Shown here: positions 1 to 8,476 of the stretch, piece after piece | How the letters are laid out: the number at the start of each line of letters is the position of its first letter | Position numbering within the stretch: the first letter of the stretch is position 1 | Assembly: GCA_963675235.2 (NCBI GenBank) | Contig: CAXXFU010000004.1 | Span: 744,001-808,000 of the forward strand | From: JAHJQZ01 sp963675235 | GTDB lineage: Bacteria > Pseudomonadota > Alphaproteobacteria > Rhizobiales > Devosiaceae | DNA: 64,000 bases | Direction of reading: 5' to 3' | Program-made: the position numbers and the translations under genes | Notes under the pieces: generated by a model | What the model was told of the DNA's origin: nothing | Database searches by the model: none | The model's input: the letters and a program-made list of their open reading frames with translations, nothing else

Positions 1-1
1 T

Positions 2-1039
2 GCCCGCTCGCAATCGACCCTCACTTCGAAATGGACCTATCTGGCCCATGAGCCACCGGGCTGGCGCGATGACTTCCTTGCGCTCGCCGGTCTCGATGAT
101 CTCAAGAACAAGGCGCGACTGCCCGAAACGGCGACCCCGATCGGCCGGCGCGCAGGGACCCTGACGCGGAAGGCGGCCACCGAGCTCGGGCTCGAAGCCT
201 CGGTCGTCGTCGCAGCCGGCATGGTCGATGCCCACGCCGGCGTGCTCGGCGTGCTCGGTTCGTTCATCGACAAGCCCGACCGGCTCGATCGCGAGTTCGC
301 CCTGATCGCCGGCACGTCGAGTTGTGTTGCCGCCCTCACCCCTGAACAGCGGCAGGTCAACGGCCTGTGGGGCCCCTATCTCGGCGCGGCGGCGCCCGGC
401 CTCTGGCTCAGCGAAGGTGGCCAGTCGGCAACCGGCGCCCTGCTCGATCACATCATCGCAACCCATGGCGCCGGCGGCGAACCGGATGCGGCACGGCACG
501 CAGCCATTGTCGCCCGCATCGCCGAGTTGCGCGGAGATCCGGCAATACCCTTCGCCGAAACACTGCATGTCGTGCCCGATTTCCACGGCAATCGCTCGCC
601 TTTTCATGATCCGGTGCCTCGTGGCATCATTGCCGGGCTCGACCTCGAACCGGGCTTCGATGGCCTGTGCGCCCTTTACTGGCGCACCGCCGTCGGCCTT
701 GCCATGGGCCTCAGGCAGATACTCGAACTGATGGCCGACAACGGCTTTGCCGGCAAAGCCCTGCACATTGCCGGCGGTCACGCCGCCAACACCCTGTTGA
801 TGCAGCTTTACGCCGATGCCACCGGGCTGGACATCGTCACCTACCCGACGACAGCACCGCTGCTCAACGGCATGGCGATGGGGGTTGCCGTTGCTGCCGG
901 GGTGATGCCGGACGTCGCAACCGCCGGCCTGATGATGCGCGCACCAGGCCGCACCATCCGGCCGCACCCGCGACACGAGACGCTCCACACGGCCGACTAC
1001 GCCGCCTACTTGAGACTGCAACAGCTCATGCGCAGTTGA
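2..1039 (+). CDS. FGGY-family pentulose kinase, 5' end outside window
   Basis: The reading frame is open from the window edge, so only about 345 C-terminal residues are seen of a family usually near 540. These kinases phosphorylate a pentulose such as D-ribulose with ATP in the cytoplasm. Visible hallmarks are VDAHAG, which matches the catalytic-aspartate region of the ribulokinase-like FGGY subgroup, the GTSSC nucleotide loop, the AGGHAAN adenosine-binding motif, and a closing MGVAVAAGV segment. The true start lies upstream; the internal ATG at 221 is not a plausible start because conserved sequence precedes it. Substrate cannot be set from the fragment. A second FGGY kinase of a different subgroup sits at 60919-62520. 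Confidence 0.88.
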   Translation, partial: ARSQSTLTSKWTYLAHEPPGWRDDFLALAGLDDLKNKARLPETATPIGRRAGTLTRKAATELGLEASVVVAAGMVDAHAGVLGVLGSFIDKPDRLDREFALIAGTSSCVAALTPEQRQVNGLWGPYLGAAAPGLWLSEGGQSATGALLDHIIATHGAGGEPDAARHAAIVARIAELRGDPAIPFAETLHVVPDFHGNRSPFHDPVPRGIIAGLDLEPGFDGLCALYWRTAVGLAMGLRQILELMADNGFAGKALHIAGGHAANTLLMQLYADATGLDIVTYPTTAPLLNGMAMGVAVAAGVMPDVATAGLMMRAPGRTIRPHPRHETLHTADYAAYLRLQQLMRS

Positions 1040-1113
1040 CGGCATGGTTTTTTTCGCCCCCCAATGCGCGGTGGCGAGAAACCTGAGAGCGTTACTCCAC
1101 CAAGGAGAGCAGA

Positions 1114-1767
1114 ATGAACCTCTTGACGCGTGCCCTTCTGGCGACCCTGCTGATTATGATCACACTGCCGGCCAGCGCCCAGCCGGCATTCGGCCCGCAT
1201 CCCGGACTGCGCTATGCCGTTGAGGGTGTCGCCGGGAACGACACGCTCAATGTCCGCCAATATGCCGGAACCGACGAGGCGATCATCGGCACGCTGACGC
1301 CCTCGGCGAGCGATGTGGTCGCCACAGGCAACTGGACGGAACTCGACGGGTCGATCTGGTGGCAGGTGCTGCTCGACAGTCCCAACAGCCGCGGCTGGGT
1401 CAATGCCCGCTATCTCGCCCTCGGCGACACCGGCAGCATGGCCGAAACCGACTATCCGCTCATCTGCCAGGGCACCGAGCCGTTCTGGTCGCTCGATATC
1501 GCCGGCGCCGCCGCCATCGGTGACGATTTCATCCTCGAAGGCCGGACCTTCACCGCCTCGAACTGGCAGATGGCGCGCGGCCTGCGCGGTTGGTTCGCCA
1601 TCTATCTCGATGAGAACGGCGCCAGCCCGCCGGCCCGGGGCAGCATCGCCGTGACGCTGGCTGAATGCTCGGACGGCATGTCCGACAACGAATATTCCCT
1701 GCTGTCGACGCTCGTGCTGCCCGATGGCGAGGTCTATGGCGGCTGCTGTTCCCGCACGGCGCGCTAG
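1114..1767 (+). CDS. Exported SH3b-domain protein, COG3650-like C-terminus
   Basis: 217 residues. A Sec signal peptide ends near ASAQ (residues 1-22), so the protein is periplasmic or secreted. Residues about 30-105 form a bacterial SH3 (SH3b) domain with the usual LNVR start and a GWVNARYL end; such domains often bind cell-wall peptides. The C-terminal half carries CQGTEPFWSL and a cysteine pair near the end, as in COG3650-type uncharacterised envelope proteins. The ATG follows AAGGAG (1102-1107) at 6-nt spacing, which fixes the start. It lies 74 bp after the kinase but is probably its own unit. No enzymatic role can be assigned. Confidence 0.8.
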   Translation: MNLLTRALLATLLIMITLPASAQPAFGPHPGLRYAVEGVAGNDTLNVRQYAGTDEAIIGTLTPSASDVVATGNWTELDGSIWWQVLLDSPNSRGWVNARYLALGDTGSMAETDYPLICQGTEPFWSLDIAGAAAIGDDFILEGRTFTASNWQMARGLRGWFAIYLDENGASPPARGSIAVTLAECSDGMSDNEYSLLSTLVLPDGEVYGGCCSRTAR

Positions 1768-1849
1768 AGCGCCAGAACACTGGTGGTACAGGTCTGGGTC
1801 GGCGCGCTGTCTGAGACAAGCTACGAACACGCACAACGCGAGCTCCGGG

Positions 1850-1877
1850 GGCGGAGACTTCTCCGCCGTTTCCTTTT
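1850..1877 (+). terminator. Possible terminator after SH3b gene
   Basis: GGCGGA and TCCGCC pair around a six-base loop (1850-1867) and are followed by a T-rich stretch, GTTTCCTTTTAT. Position about 85 bp after the SH3b stop suits a rho-independent terminator, but the T-run is interrupted. Apart from this hairpin I see nothing in 1768-2028. Confidence 0.4.
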
Positions 1878-2028
1878 ATCGGAAGACACGTCGGAATGCT
1901 GACCATTGGCTCTGACGTGGGGAGATCGAACACAGCACGCATCTGCCATGGGCTTTCCAGGCGTTGGTTCCGGCGGCCCCATATGTGCCGGTGCCAATTC
2001 GCATGCAGGTCATGTGATGGGAAGAACG

Positions 2029-2104
2029 TGGTGCCCAGGGGCGGAATCGAACCACCGACACGCGGATTTTCAATCCGCTGCTCTACCAACTGAGCTACCT
2101 GGGC
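2029..2104 (-). tRNA. tRNA-Phe (GAA)
   Basis: On the minus strand a full cloverleaf is visible. The acceptor GCCCAGG pairs with CCTGGGC and is followed by A and an encoded CCA. The D-arm reads AGCTCAGTTGGTAGAGC, the anticodon stem-loop is GCGGATTGAAAATCCGC with anticodon GAA, and the T-arm holds GGTTCGATTCC. Length is 76 nt including CCA. Confidence 0.97.
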
Positions 2105-2306
2105 ATCCGGCGCCGGATGGCGCGAAATGTGGCCGGGTTATAGGAGCTACGATCCGGCTTGTCCAGACGGATCGGACAAGGTTTTCAACCAAGTGTCACA
2201 TTCTCCCTGTTGCGCCACCGAGCCTGCTGTCGGGGCTGGCGATTTGCCCGCCTCACCCGCTATAGTGGTCATCCCGGACGGGTCCGGAAACAGCGCGGCA
2301 ACGCAT

Positions 2307-2343
2307 CTCCGCCACGGGCTCACAAGCCCCGTCGGAGGCGGAG
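2307..2343 (+). promoter_or_regulatory. Strong hairpin in leader of SDR gene
   Basis: CTCCGCC (2307-2313) pairs with GGCGGAG (2337-2343). Inside it ACGGG (2314-2318) pairs with CCCGT (2328-2332) and CT with AG, closing a short CACA loop; a four-base bulge lies on the 3' side. It sits 63 bp before the GTG start of the SDR gene. It could be an RNA leader element or an attenuator. I could not match it to a known riboswitch class. No other feature is apparent between the tRNA-Phe gene and this SDR. Confidence 0.35.
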
Positions 2344-2406
2344 AATGCAGGCGCTGCTTCACTCGCCGAAAAGACAAGACCCCCGAACCAGAAGAAGGAA
2401 GCGCTC

Positions 2407-3168
2407 GTGCTTGAAGACCTCAAAGACCGGAAGGTTCTGATCACCGGCTCATCGATCGGCATCGGCGCCGCCCTGGCGCTCGCATTCGGACGCCACGGCG
2501 CCAAGGTGGCCGTGCACGGCAACCGCAACCTGATCGCGGCGCACAAGATCGTCGAGGCCATCGAGAAGGACAAGGGCTTCGCCGCCATGGTCTCGGGCGA
2601 CGTCTCGGCCCCGGAGAGCGCCGCCCGCATCGTCGAGGACGCGGCATCCGCGCTTGGTGGCATTGACATCCTCATCAACAATGCCGGCTCGCTGATCCGC
2701 CGCCTCAGCAACGAGGAGTTCGACAACGAACTCTACGACCAGGTTTTCGATCTCAACGTGCGCTCGGTCTACAATGTCACCAAGGCGGCGCTGCCCCATC
2801 TCAAGGCATCCGGATCGAGCGCCATCATCAACTCCGGATCGATCGCCGGACGCAATGGCGGCGCCGGCGGCTCCTCGATCTACTCGGCGGCCAAATCGGC
2901 GGTCCATTCGATGTCGCGCAACATGGCGCGCGAGTTCGCGCCCTTCGGCATTCGCGTCAATACGGTGGCGCCGGGCTTCATCGACACCGATTTTCATGCC
3001 GAAACCTCGGAGGAAAACCGCAAGGCCGCCACCGCCGCCACCGCGCTCAAGCGTCTGGGCACGGTCGAGGACTGCATTGGCGCCTATCTCTTCCTCGCCT
3101 CCAACACCATGTCGGGCTACATCACCGGCCAGATCATCGACGTCAATGGCGGGCAGATGATGCCTTAG
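2407..3168 (+). CDS. SDR-family oxidoreductase
   Basis: 253 residues, a classical NAD(P)-dependent short-chain dehydrogenase. The Rossmann nucleotide-binding loop TGSSIGIG lies at residues 13-20, NNAG near 95, a catalytic Ser in the SGSIAG stretch, the YSAAK active-site Tyr/Lys near 158-162, and the family ending VNGGQMM. The start is GTG at 2407, supported by AAGGAA six bases upstream; no better ATG exists. The family covers 3-oxoacyl-ACP reductases, sugar and secondary alcohol dehydrogenases, so the substrate is unknown. The gene appears monocistronic behind a structured leader and ends at a pair of hairpins facing pepT. Confidence 0.88.
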   Translation: MLEDLKDRKVLITGSSIGIGAALALAFGRHGAKVAVHGNRNLIAAHKIVEAIEKDKGFAAMVSGDVSAPESAARIVEDAASALGGIDILINNAGSLIRRLSNEEFDNELYDQVFDLNVRSVYNVTKAALPHLKASGSSAIINSGSIAGRNGGAGGSSIYSAAKSAVHSMSRNMAREFAPFGIRVNTVAPGFIDTDFHAETSEENRKAATAATALKRLGTVEDCIGAYLFLASNTMSGYITGQIIDVNGGQMMP

Positions 3169-3169
3169 C

Positions 3170-3213
3170 GTGTTTTCCGGAGATGTGGACGCCACATCCC
3201 GGTTCGAAAACAC
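3170..3213. repeat. Intergenic palindrome, copy 1
   Basis: GTGTTTTC (3170-3177) pairs with GAAAACAC (3206-3213); inside it GATGTGG (3182-3188) pairs with CCACATC (3192-3198). The architecture and the CCGG/CCGGTTCGAA segments resemble the palindrome at 8477-8521, suggesting a dispersed intergenic repeat family. Here it lies between convergent genes and may help to end transcription both ways. Confidence 0.5.
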
Positions 3214-3229
3214 CACAGGTCAGGGATGC

Positions 3230-3251
3230 GGGGCGCAGGAGACTGCGCCCC
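3230..3251 (+). terminator. Rho-independent-like terminator of SDR gene
   Basis: A perfect nine-base stem, GGGGCGCAG (3230-3238) with CTGCGCCCC (3243-3251), has a GAGA loop and is followed by TATTTCTT on the plus strand. It abuts the pepT stop codon. Confidence 0.55.
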
Positions 3252-4492
3252 TATTTCTTGTCAGCTGCCAGTTCGGTCAGCTTGATGCACAACTCGGTCG
3301 CGACCGCCATGTCCTGCACCGAGACCCATTCGAGCGGGCCGTGGATGTTCTGCATGCCGGTGAACAGGTTGGGCGTCGGCACGCCTTTTTCGGTCAGAAG
3401 CGAGCCGTCGGTGCCGCCGCGGATCGGCACCGAGACCGGCTCGATCCCCACTGCCCTGCAGGCGGCGCGGGCGAGGTCGACCGGGGTCATGTCCTTTTCC
3501 AGCCAGTAGCGCATGTTGCGGTATTGCGGGCGGATATCGCAGGTGATGGTGGCGCGCGGTTCCGTCGCGGCGATGGTCTCGCAGACCTGGCGCAGCAATT
3601 CACCCTTGGCGGCCAGCCCGTCGCGCTCGAAATCGCGGATGATGAACTTGAGCACCATTTCCGAGGAGCCGCCGCTCATCTCGACGGCATGGATGAAGCC
3701 GTCGCGATCTTCGGTGGTCTCGGGCGTCATCGTCACCTGCGGCAGCGTGTCGACGATCTTGCTGGCGAGGTGGATGGCGTTGACCAGCTTGTCCTTGGCC
3801 CAACCGGGATGGATGGAAACGCCTTTCACCCGGATCTCGGCGGCGTCGGCCGAAAAGCTCTCATATTCGATTTCCCCGACCCGGCTGCCGTCTAGTGTGT
3901 AAGCAAATGCGCAATCGAGGTCCCTGGGCAGGCGATCATCGACGCCGCGGCCGATCTCCTCGTCCGGCGTGAAGCCGATACGGATCGGGCCGTGGGCGAT
4001 GGACGGATCGGCGAGCAGGTGGCGCGCCGCTGTCATGATGATGGCAACACCGGCCTTGTCATCCGCGCCCAGCAGCGTCGTGCCCGACGCGGTGATGATG
4101 TCGTGGCCGATCTTTTCGGCAAGATAGGCGCTGTCGTTCGGCGACAGCACCAGTTCCGCATTGTCGGGAAAGGTGATGTCGCCACCATCGTAACCTCGTA
4201 CGACGCGTGGCTTGACGCCGCTGGCATTGAACTGCGGCGCGGTATCGACATGGGCGAGAAAACCAATGGTCGGCCCGGGCGCGGTAGCCGGTATCGTCGC
4301 CAGCACTGCGCCATACTCGGTGATGTGCACATCCTCGGCGCCGATCGCCTTGAGCTCGGCCTCGAGCATCCACAGCATGTCGAACTGGATGGCGGTGCTC
4401 GGCCGTGTCGGGGAGCTTTCGTCGGACTGGCTGTCGATGGCGCAATAGCGCACCAGGCGCGTTTCAAGTTCTTTGTCAAATGAGCTGGTCAT
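3251..4492 (-). CDS. pepT: Peptidase T, tripeptide aminopeptidase
   Basis: 413 residues, close to the 408 of E. coli PepT, an M20B metallopeptidase that removes the N-terminal residue from tripeptides in the cytoplasm. The dinuclear zinc site is complete: His81 and the catalytic-side Asp83 in HVDTAP, bridging Asp144 in GADDKAG, general base Glu178 with Glu179 in PDEEIG, Asp201 in TLDGS, and a late His in NIHGP. The lid domain lies between about residues 210 and 320. The gene ends the leftward run infA-maf-yacG-pepT, 57 bp after yacG, and meets the SDR gene tail to tail. Confidence 0.95.
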   Translation of the reverse strand: MTSSFDKELETRLVRYCAIDSQSDESSPTRPSTAIQFDMLWMLEAELKAIGAEDVHITEYGAVLATIPATAPGPTIGFLAHVDTAPQFNASGVKPRVVRGYDGGDITFPDNAELVLSPNDSAYLAEKIGHDIITASGTTLLGADDKAGVAIIMTAARHLLADPSIAHGPIRIGFTPDEEIGRGVDDRLPRDLDCAFAYTLDGSRVGEIEYESFSADAAEIRVKGVSIHPGWAKDKLVNAIHLASKIVDTLPQVTMTPETTEDRDGFIHAVEMSGGSSEMVLKFIIRDFERDGLAAKGELLRQVCETIAATEPRATITCDIRPQYRNMRYWLEKDMTPVDLARAACRAVGIEPVSVPIRGGTDGSLLTEKGVPTPNLFTGMQNIHGPLEWVSVQDMAVATELCIKLTELAADKK

Positions 4493-4549
4493 TGCGCCAA
4501 TCCTGGTTGGTGTCGAAGGGTCAGATGGCCGGGTGGCCGATGTGACGGG

Positions 4550-4768
4550 TCAGTCCTCGCCCTCTCCCGTTTCCGGCGTGCTGCGGTCGTCCTCGTCATC
4601 CTCTTCCGGACGGGCCGGGATGGCATAGGCGCCGGAGAGCCAGCGGTTGAGATCGATATCGGCGCAGCGGGCCGAGCAGAACGGATGAAACTGCTGCACC
4701 GAGGGCTTGGAACAGATCGGACAGGGACGGACAGGCCTGAGATGGGTGACCTTGTTCTGCTCAGACAC
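4550..4768 (-). CDS. yacG: DNA gyrase inhibitor YacG
   Basis: 72 residues. YacG is a small zinc-ribbon protein that binds the C-terminal part of GyrB and inhibits gyrase in E. coli. Four zinc ligands are visible: Cys16 and Cys19 in CPIC, Cys31 and Cys35 in PFCSARC, followed by the conserved DLNRWL segment and a Y-x-IP motif. The tail is acidic (EEDDEDD). It overlaps the end of maf by 8 bp, so translation is probably coupled; this pairing is common in Hyphomicrobiales. Confidence 0.95.
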   Translation of the reverse strand: MSEQNKVTHLRPVRPCPICSKPSVQQFHPFCSARCADIDLNRWLSGAYAIPARPEEDDEDDRSTPETGEGED

Positions 4769-5399
4769 CGGCGAGCCCTGGCTGGTTGAGCCAGTTGAAA
4801 TGGACCGGATACCCTTCGCTGCCCAAAAGCATCACCGTCTCGTAGAGCGGCAGCCCGACAACGGCGGAATAGGACCCGGACAGCTTGACCACGAAGGCAC
4901 CGGCAATGCCCTGAATGGCATAGCCGCCCGCCTTGCCGCGCCATTCGGCGCTGGCGAGATAGGCTTCAGTTTCCTTGGACGACAGGCGCTTGAAGCGGAT
5001 GCGGGTTTCGACCATGCGCCGGCGCAGGCGCCCCGAGGCATTGATAAGGCTCAGGCCGGTAAAGACGCGGTGGCTGCGACCGCTCAGAAGCCTGAGGCAC
5101 AAGGCCGCCTCTTCCATGGTCTCGGCCTTGGGCAGAACACGACGACCGACGGCGACGACCGTGTCGGCGGCAAGGATCAGCCCGTTGTCGGACAGGCCCG
5201 ACTGGCGCGCCTTGTGCTGGGCGGTCATGGCCTTGAGATCGGCCAGGCGCTGGGCCAGCCGTCGCGGCAGTTCGCCCTTGTCCGGCGTCTCGTCGACATT
5301 GGCCGGCACAAGGTGCTCCGGCTCGATGCCGACCTGGTTCAACAGGGCCAGCCGTCGCGGCGAAGACGAAGCGAGAATGAGATCAGGGCGTCGCGCCAT
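4761..5399 (-). CDS. maf: Maf-like nucleotide pyrophosphatase
   Basis: 212 residues. Maf proteins hydrolyse non-canonical or excess nucleoside triphosphates (dTTP, UTP and modified bases) to monophosphates, a house-cleaning role. The signature ASSSPRR is at residues 10-16, with the VDE motif near 45, LAADTVV near 78 and the lysine-bearing KAGGYAIQG near 158. Length fits the family (about 200). It starts 13 bp after infA stops and overlaps yacG, making one operon. Confidence 0.95.
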   Translation of the reverse strand: MARRPDLILASSSPRRLALLNQVGIEPEHLVPANVDETPDKGELPRRLAQRLADLKAMTAQHKARQSGLSDNGLILAADTVVAVGRRVLPKAETMEEAALCLRLLSGRSHRVFTGLSLINASGRLRRRMVETRIRFKRLSSKETEAYLASAEWRGKAGGYAIQGIAGAFVVKLSGSYSAVVGLPLYETVMLLGSEGYPVHFNWLNQPGLAGV

Positions 5400-5412
5400 T
5401 GCCTGGGCCTGG

Positions 5413-5631
5413 CTACTTGAACCGGTAGGTGATTCGGCCCTTGGTCAGGTCATAAGGGGTCATCTCGACCAGAACCTTGTCGCCGACAAGAACGCGGATG
5501 CGATTCTTGCGCATGCGGCCGGCGGTATGGGCGATGATTTCGTGTTCGTTTTCGAGTTTGACGCGAAACGTCGCATTGGGCAGCAGTTCCGTGACCACGC
5601 CCGGGAACTCGAGCACTTCTTCCTTTGCCAT
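5413..5631 (-). CDS. infA: Translation initiation factor IF-1
   Basis: 72 residues with the complete OB-fold of IF-1: MAKEEVLEFPG at the start, ATFRVKLENEHEI, HTAGRMRKNRIRV and the end GRITYRF. It occupies the ribosomal A site during initiation. The frame is open for 19 more codons upstream, but the ATG at 5631 follows GGAGAAGTAA directly and gives the universal IF-1 N-terminus, so it is the start. Order infA-maf-yacG is typical for Hyphomicrobiales. Confidence 0.98.
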   Translation of the reverse strand: MAKEEVLEFPGVVTELLPNATFRVKLENEHEIIAHTAGRMRKNRIRVLVGDKVLVEMTPYDLTKGRITYRFK

Positions 5632-5722
5632 TACTTCTCCTGGAATGGCCGGCATCGATGCCAGCGCAAAAAGCCCGGATTGAGGCAATCCCCGGGCGAA
5701 TTCGCGCGCAAGCTACCGGAAA

Positions 5723-6721
5723 TCAAACGTTTTGTGAACCACCCGCTACAAGTGGCGACAAGCGGTCGCGAACCTTGCGCTCCAGAAGGTCCCGAACCTC
5801 ACGATAGGCGTCGAGGCGCTGGTCTCTTGAACCGTCGACCTGGCTCGGATCAGACACCTCCCAGCGTTCGATCGAAGAGGCCTGAATCTTGAGCGCCGCT
5901 ACCTCGTCGGCGGCCTCGTCGGATAGGGGAACGACGAGGTCGAAATGCAGCAGGGCCAGTTCGTCGAGCGTGTGCGGAGTATGGGCCGACATGTCGACGC
6001 CTTTTTCCTCCATGACCTGATGGACGAACCCGTCGATCACCCCGTTGCGAACCCCGGCGGAGCGGGCGATCACCTCGGAGGGAAAGGCCTGGCGCGCCAG
6101 CGCCGCCGCCATCGGCGAGCGCACCGAATTCATCGAGCACACGAACAGCACCAGCGGCAGGCTCTGGTCGCGCGGATCGATGCGGGCGGCATAGGGCTGG
6201 ACGGCGCAGATCAGCGTGAACAGCCGGCGTGCCGTCTCATGGTCCATCTCGACCTTGCCCTTGAGCCGGGAGATCAGCAGGTCGGCCGCTTCGTTGTGCA
6301 GGCCCCGCCGCCCCATGTCGACCGCCTCGATCTGGAAGGTCGAGCCGGTCTTGACCGCAGCGAAATAGGCGTCGCGGATACGGAAATAGTCGCGGATCAG
6401 GCCGGAAAACGGGCTCAGCGACAGGAAATGCGCTGCAATCGGCTCAAAACTGTCGGCAGTGCGGATGTCGAGCGAGATGTAGTTGCCCATGATCGACAGG
6501 TGGAGCGCATAGGGCCCCTCCGGCCCGGAACGCGCCGGACGGAACCTGTTTTGCTCGACGAGCTCGTCGATGGCCAGGTGCCATTCGTGCTCGGCGTCGG
6601 GCGTGATCGAGGTGATGGTATAGGGGTCGAGGGTGACCGTCGAAATCCTGTCCTCGACCCCAAAAGGCTTGGCTCTGGCGCTAGCGGTTGAGGCGGATCG
6701 AGACGGATCGTCCATGGGCAC
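5723..6721 (-). CDS. UPF0262 protein fused to low-MW tyrosine phosphatase
   Basis: 332 residues, two proteins in one frame. Residues about 22-172 are a UPF0262 domain, with SITPDAEHEW, MGNYISLDI, AVDMGRRGLHNE and the usual terminal ETARRLFTL. Residues about 190-330 are a low-molecular-weight protein tyrosine phosphatase with the CX5R loop Cys195-SMNSV-Arg201 and a downstream DPS acid motif. In most Hyphomicrobiales these are two adjacent genes, each with its own stop and start; here the UPF0262 part runs through its normal end into the phosphatase. The start (ATG at 6721 or 6715) overlaps the hisD end by about 40 bp. Phosphatase substrate and UPF0262 function are unknown. Confidence 0.85.
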   Translation of the reverse strand: MPMDDPSRSASTASARAKPFGVEDRISTVTLDPYTITSITPDAEHEWHLAIDELVEQNRFRPARSGPEGPYALHLSIMGNYISLDIRTADSFEPIAAHFLSLSPFSGLIRDYFRIRDAYFAAVKTGSTFQIEAVDMGRRGLHNEAADLLISRLKGKVEMDHETARRLFTLICAVQPYAARIDPRDQSLPLVLFVCSMNSVRSPMAAALARQAFPSEVIARSAGVRNGVIDGFVHQVMEEKGVDMSAHTPHTLDELALLHFDLVVPLSDEAADEVAALKIQASSIERWEVSDPSQVDGSRDQRLDAYREVRDLLERKVRDRLSPLVAGGSQNV

Positions 6722-7973
6722 TCAAATCCTCCGATTCGGCCAGGGTCACGGTCGCGCTGCCCAGTTCGGCCAGTGCATCCGGCGTGCATTGGAGCACGGA
6801 AATCCGTTTGACGAAATCGAGAACGCCGAGGCCCGATGCGAAACGCGCCGAACGGGCCGTCGGCAACACGTGGTTGGTGCCGCCGAGATAGTCGCCAATC
6901 GCCTCGGGCGTGTGATGACCGAGGAAGACCGCACCGGCGTTCTTGACGCCGTCGAGCAGGGCCATCGGATCGTCGACAGAGAGTTCGAGATGCTCGGGCG
7001 CCATGCGATTGGCGATCTCGAGTGCGGTTTCAAACGAATCGACAGTGATCACCGCGCCGTACTCCTGCCAGCCCTCGCGGGTCAGATCGGCGCGCGGCAA
7101 CACCGCCAGTTGCCGTTCAACCTCGGCGACGACCTCATCGGCGAGCTTCTGCGAGGTAACAACGGCAACGCCCTGCGCGCCGGCGCCATGTTCGGTCTGG
7201 GCCAGCAGGTCGGCGGCGATATAGGCCGGATTGGCGCTTTCGTCGGCAATGACCAGCACTTCGGACGGGCCCGCGATCATGTCGATGCCGACCGTGCCGA
7301 AAACCTGGCGCTTGGCGGCAGCAACATAGGCGTTGCCCGGCCCGACGATCTTGTCGACCGGAGCGATTGTATCAGTACCGAAAGCCAGCGCGGCGACAGC
7401 CTGCGCTCCACCGATACGGTAGATCTCGGTAATGCCGCAAATCCTGGCCGCCGCCAGAACGGTCGGGTTGACCTCACCATTGGGCGTCGGAACGACCATG
7501 GCCAGGCGCTCGACGCCGGCGACGATGGCCGGCACGGCGTTCATGATGACCGAGGACGGATAGGACGCGAGCCCGCCTGGCACGTAGAGCCCGGCGGCGG
7601 TGACCGGCACCCATTTGGTGCCAAGCGTCACGCCGAGCGCATCCTGATAAAGCTCGTCCTCGGGCATCTGGCGCTTGTGGTGGGCCATGACCCGGTCATA
7701 GGCGAGCTTGAGCGCCGCCTTCAGGTCCTCGGGCGTACTGGCCCAGGCGGCGTCGATCTCCTCTTTCGAGAAGTGGAGCGTTTCCGGCGTCAGGTCGAGA
7801 TGGTCGAATTTCGAGGTCAGCTCGATGATGGCGGCGTCCCCCCGGGCGCGCACATCGGCAATGATCTTTTGCACGGTCTCCCCTACTTCGACCGTGGTTT
7901 CGCGCTTTTGCGCCAGGAAGGCGTCGAACGACGCGGCAAATCCATCCTCGCGGCTAGAGAGCATCAGGGGCAT
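6681..7973 (-). CDS. hisD: Histidinol dehydrogenase
   Basis: 430 residues, the normal length. HisD oxidises L-histidinol to L-histidine in two NAD-dependent steps, the last reactions of histidine synthesis. Visible are the VPGGLASYPSSV motif, the NAD-binding GGAQAVAALAFGT region, KIVGPGNAYV, the zinc-site segment QTEHGAGAQ, and YLGGTNHVLPT carrying further zinc and catalytic residues. It lies 45 bp after DUF2948 and overlaps the next gene, as in the conserved Hyphomicrobiales block. No other his gene is in the window. Confidence 0.96.
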   Translation of the reverse strand: MPLMLSSREDGFAASFDAFLAQKRETTVEVGETVQKIIADVRARGDAAIIELTSKFDHLDLTPETLHFSKEEIDAAWASTPEDLKAALKLAYDRVMAHHKRQMPEDELYQDALGVTLGTKWVPVTAAGLYVPGGLASYPSSVIMNAVPAIVAGVERLAMVVPTPNGEVNPTVLAAARICGITEIYRIGGAQAVAALAFGTDTIAPVDKIVGPGNAYVAAAKRQVFGTVGIDMIAGPSEVLVIADESANPAYIAADLLAQTEHGAGAQGVAVVTSQKLADEVVAEVERQLAVLPRADLTREGWQEYGAVITVDSFETALEIANRMAPEHLELSVDDPMALLDGVKNAGAVFLGHHTPEAIGDYLGGTNHVLPTARSARFASGLGVLDFVKRISVLQCTPDALAELGSATVTLAESEDLSAHGRSVSIRLNR

Positions 7974-8018
7974 GAATTGAGTCCGTTTGCTGGAGTCGGG
8001 TTCAAGAAAGGCGTGCGA

Positions 8019-8453
8019 TCACTCGGACAGGTCGTGAGCGGGAACCGCCTTGGCCGCCCAGGCCGCACCGAGGTCATGCAATCGCGCTTCCAGGCACTCG
8101 ACGTCAAGCGCCACGGTGCCGCCCCCGGCAAAATCGAGGGTTATCGTGCCGGCCGGCGCATCGGTTTCCTCGAAACGGATGGCCAGCAGTTCGAGCACGC
8201 CTTCGCGGGCATTGGCATCGAATCCGGCAGTGCGGGCGGCAGTGACGCGGTCGAACCTCAGCGCCGCGCGCTTGCGTTCGCCCTTTTTGCGTCCCTTGGC
8301 CGATGACCAGTCGAAGCGGTTGATGAGCAGCGCGAAACGACTGTCGGCGCTGGCATAGCCCATGTCCTCGACCTTGAGCACCGCATCCTGCACGTGGGCG
8401 GAAACGACCTCCAGGTCCTCGGCGTCAAGGGCGATGAGCTTGAGATCGGTCAT
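8019..8453 (-). CDS. DUF2948 family protein
   Basis: 144 residues. It begins LKLIALDAEDLEVVSAHVQDAV and continues with RFALLINRFDW, both hallmarks of DUF2948, an uncharacterised family found almost only in Alphaproteobacteria between murA and hisD. A short basic GRKKGERKRA stretch follows the first third. No catalytic motif is evident and no function is known. A hairpin repeat (8477-8521) lies in its leader. Confidence 0.9.
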   Translation of the reverse strand: MTDLKLIALDAEDLEVVSAHVQDAVLKVEDMGYASADSRFALLINRFDWSSAKGRKKGERKRAALRFDRVTAARTAGFDANAREGVLELLAIRFEETDAPAGTITLDFAGGGTVALDVECLEARLHDLGAAWAAKAVPAHDLSE

Positions 8454-8476
8454 GATATCTGGGCCTGTTCTCCGGA

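Noticed and set aside
2253..2726. Minus-strand frame over the SDR leader
   Set aside because: It is Ser/Ala/Arg-rich shadow sequence opposite the SDR Rossmann domain.
6633..8306. 557-codon plus-strand frame opposite hisD
   Set aside because: It is the antisense shadow of hisD, rich in Gly, Arg, His and Asp with no recognised motif; long antisense frames are usual at this GC content.
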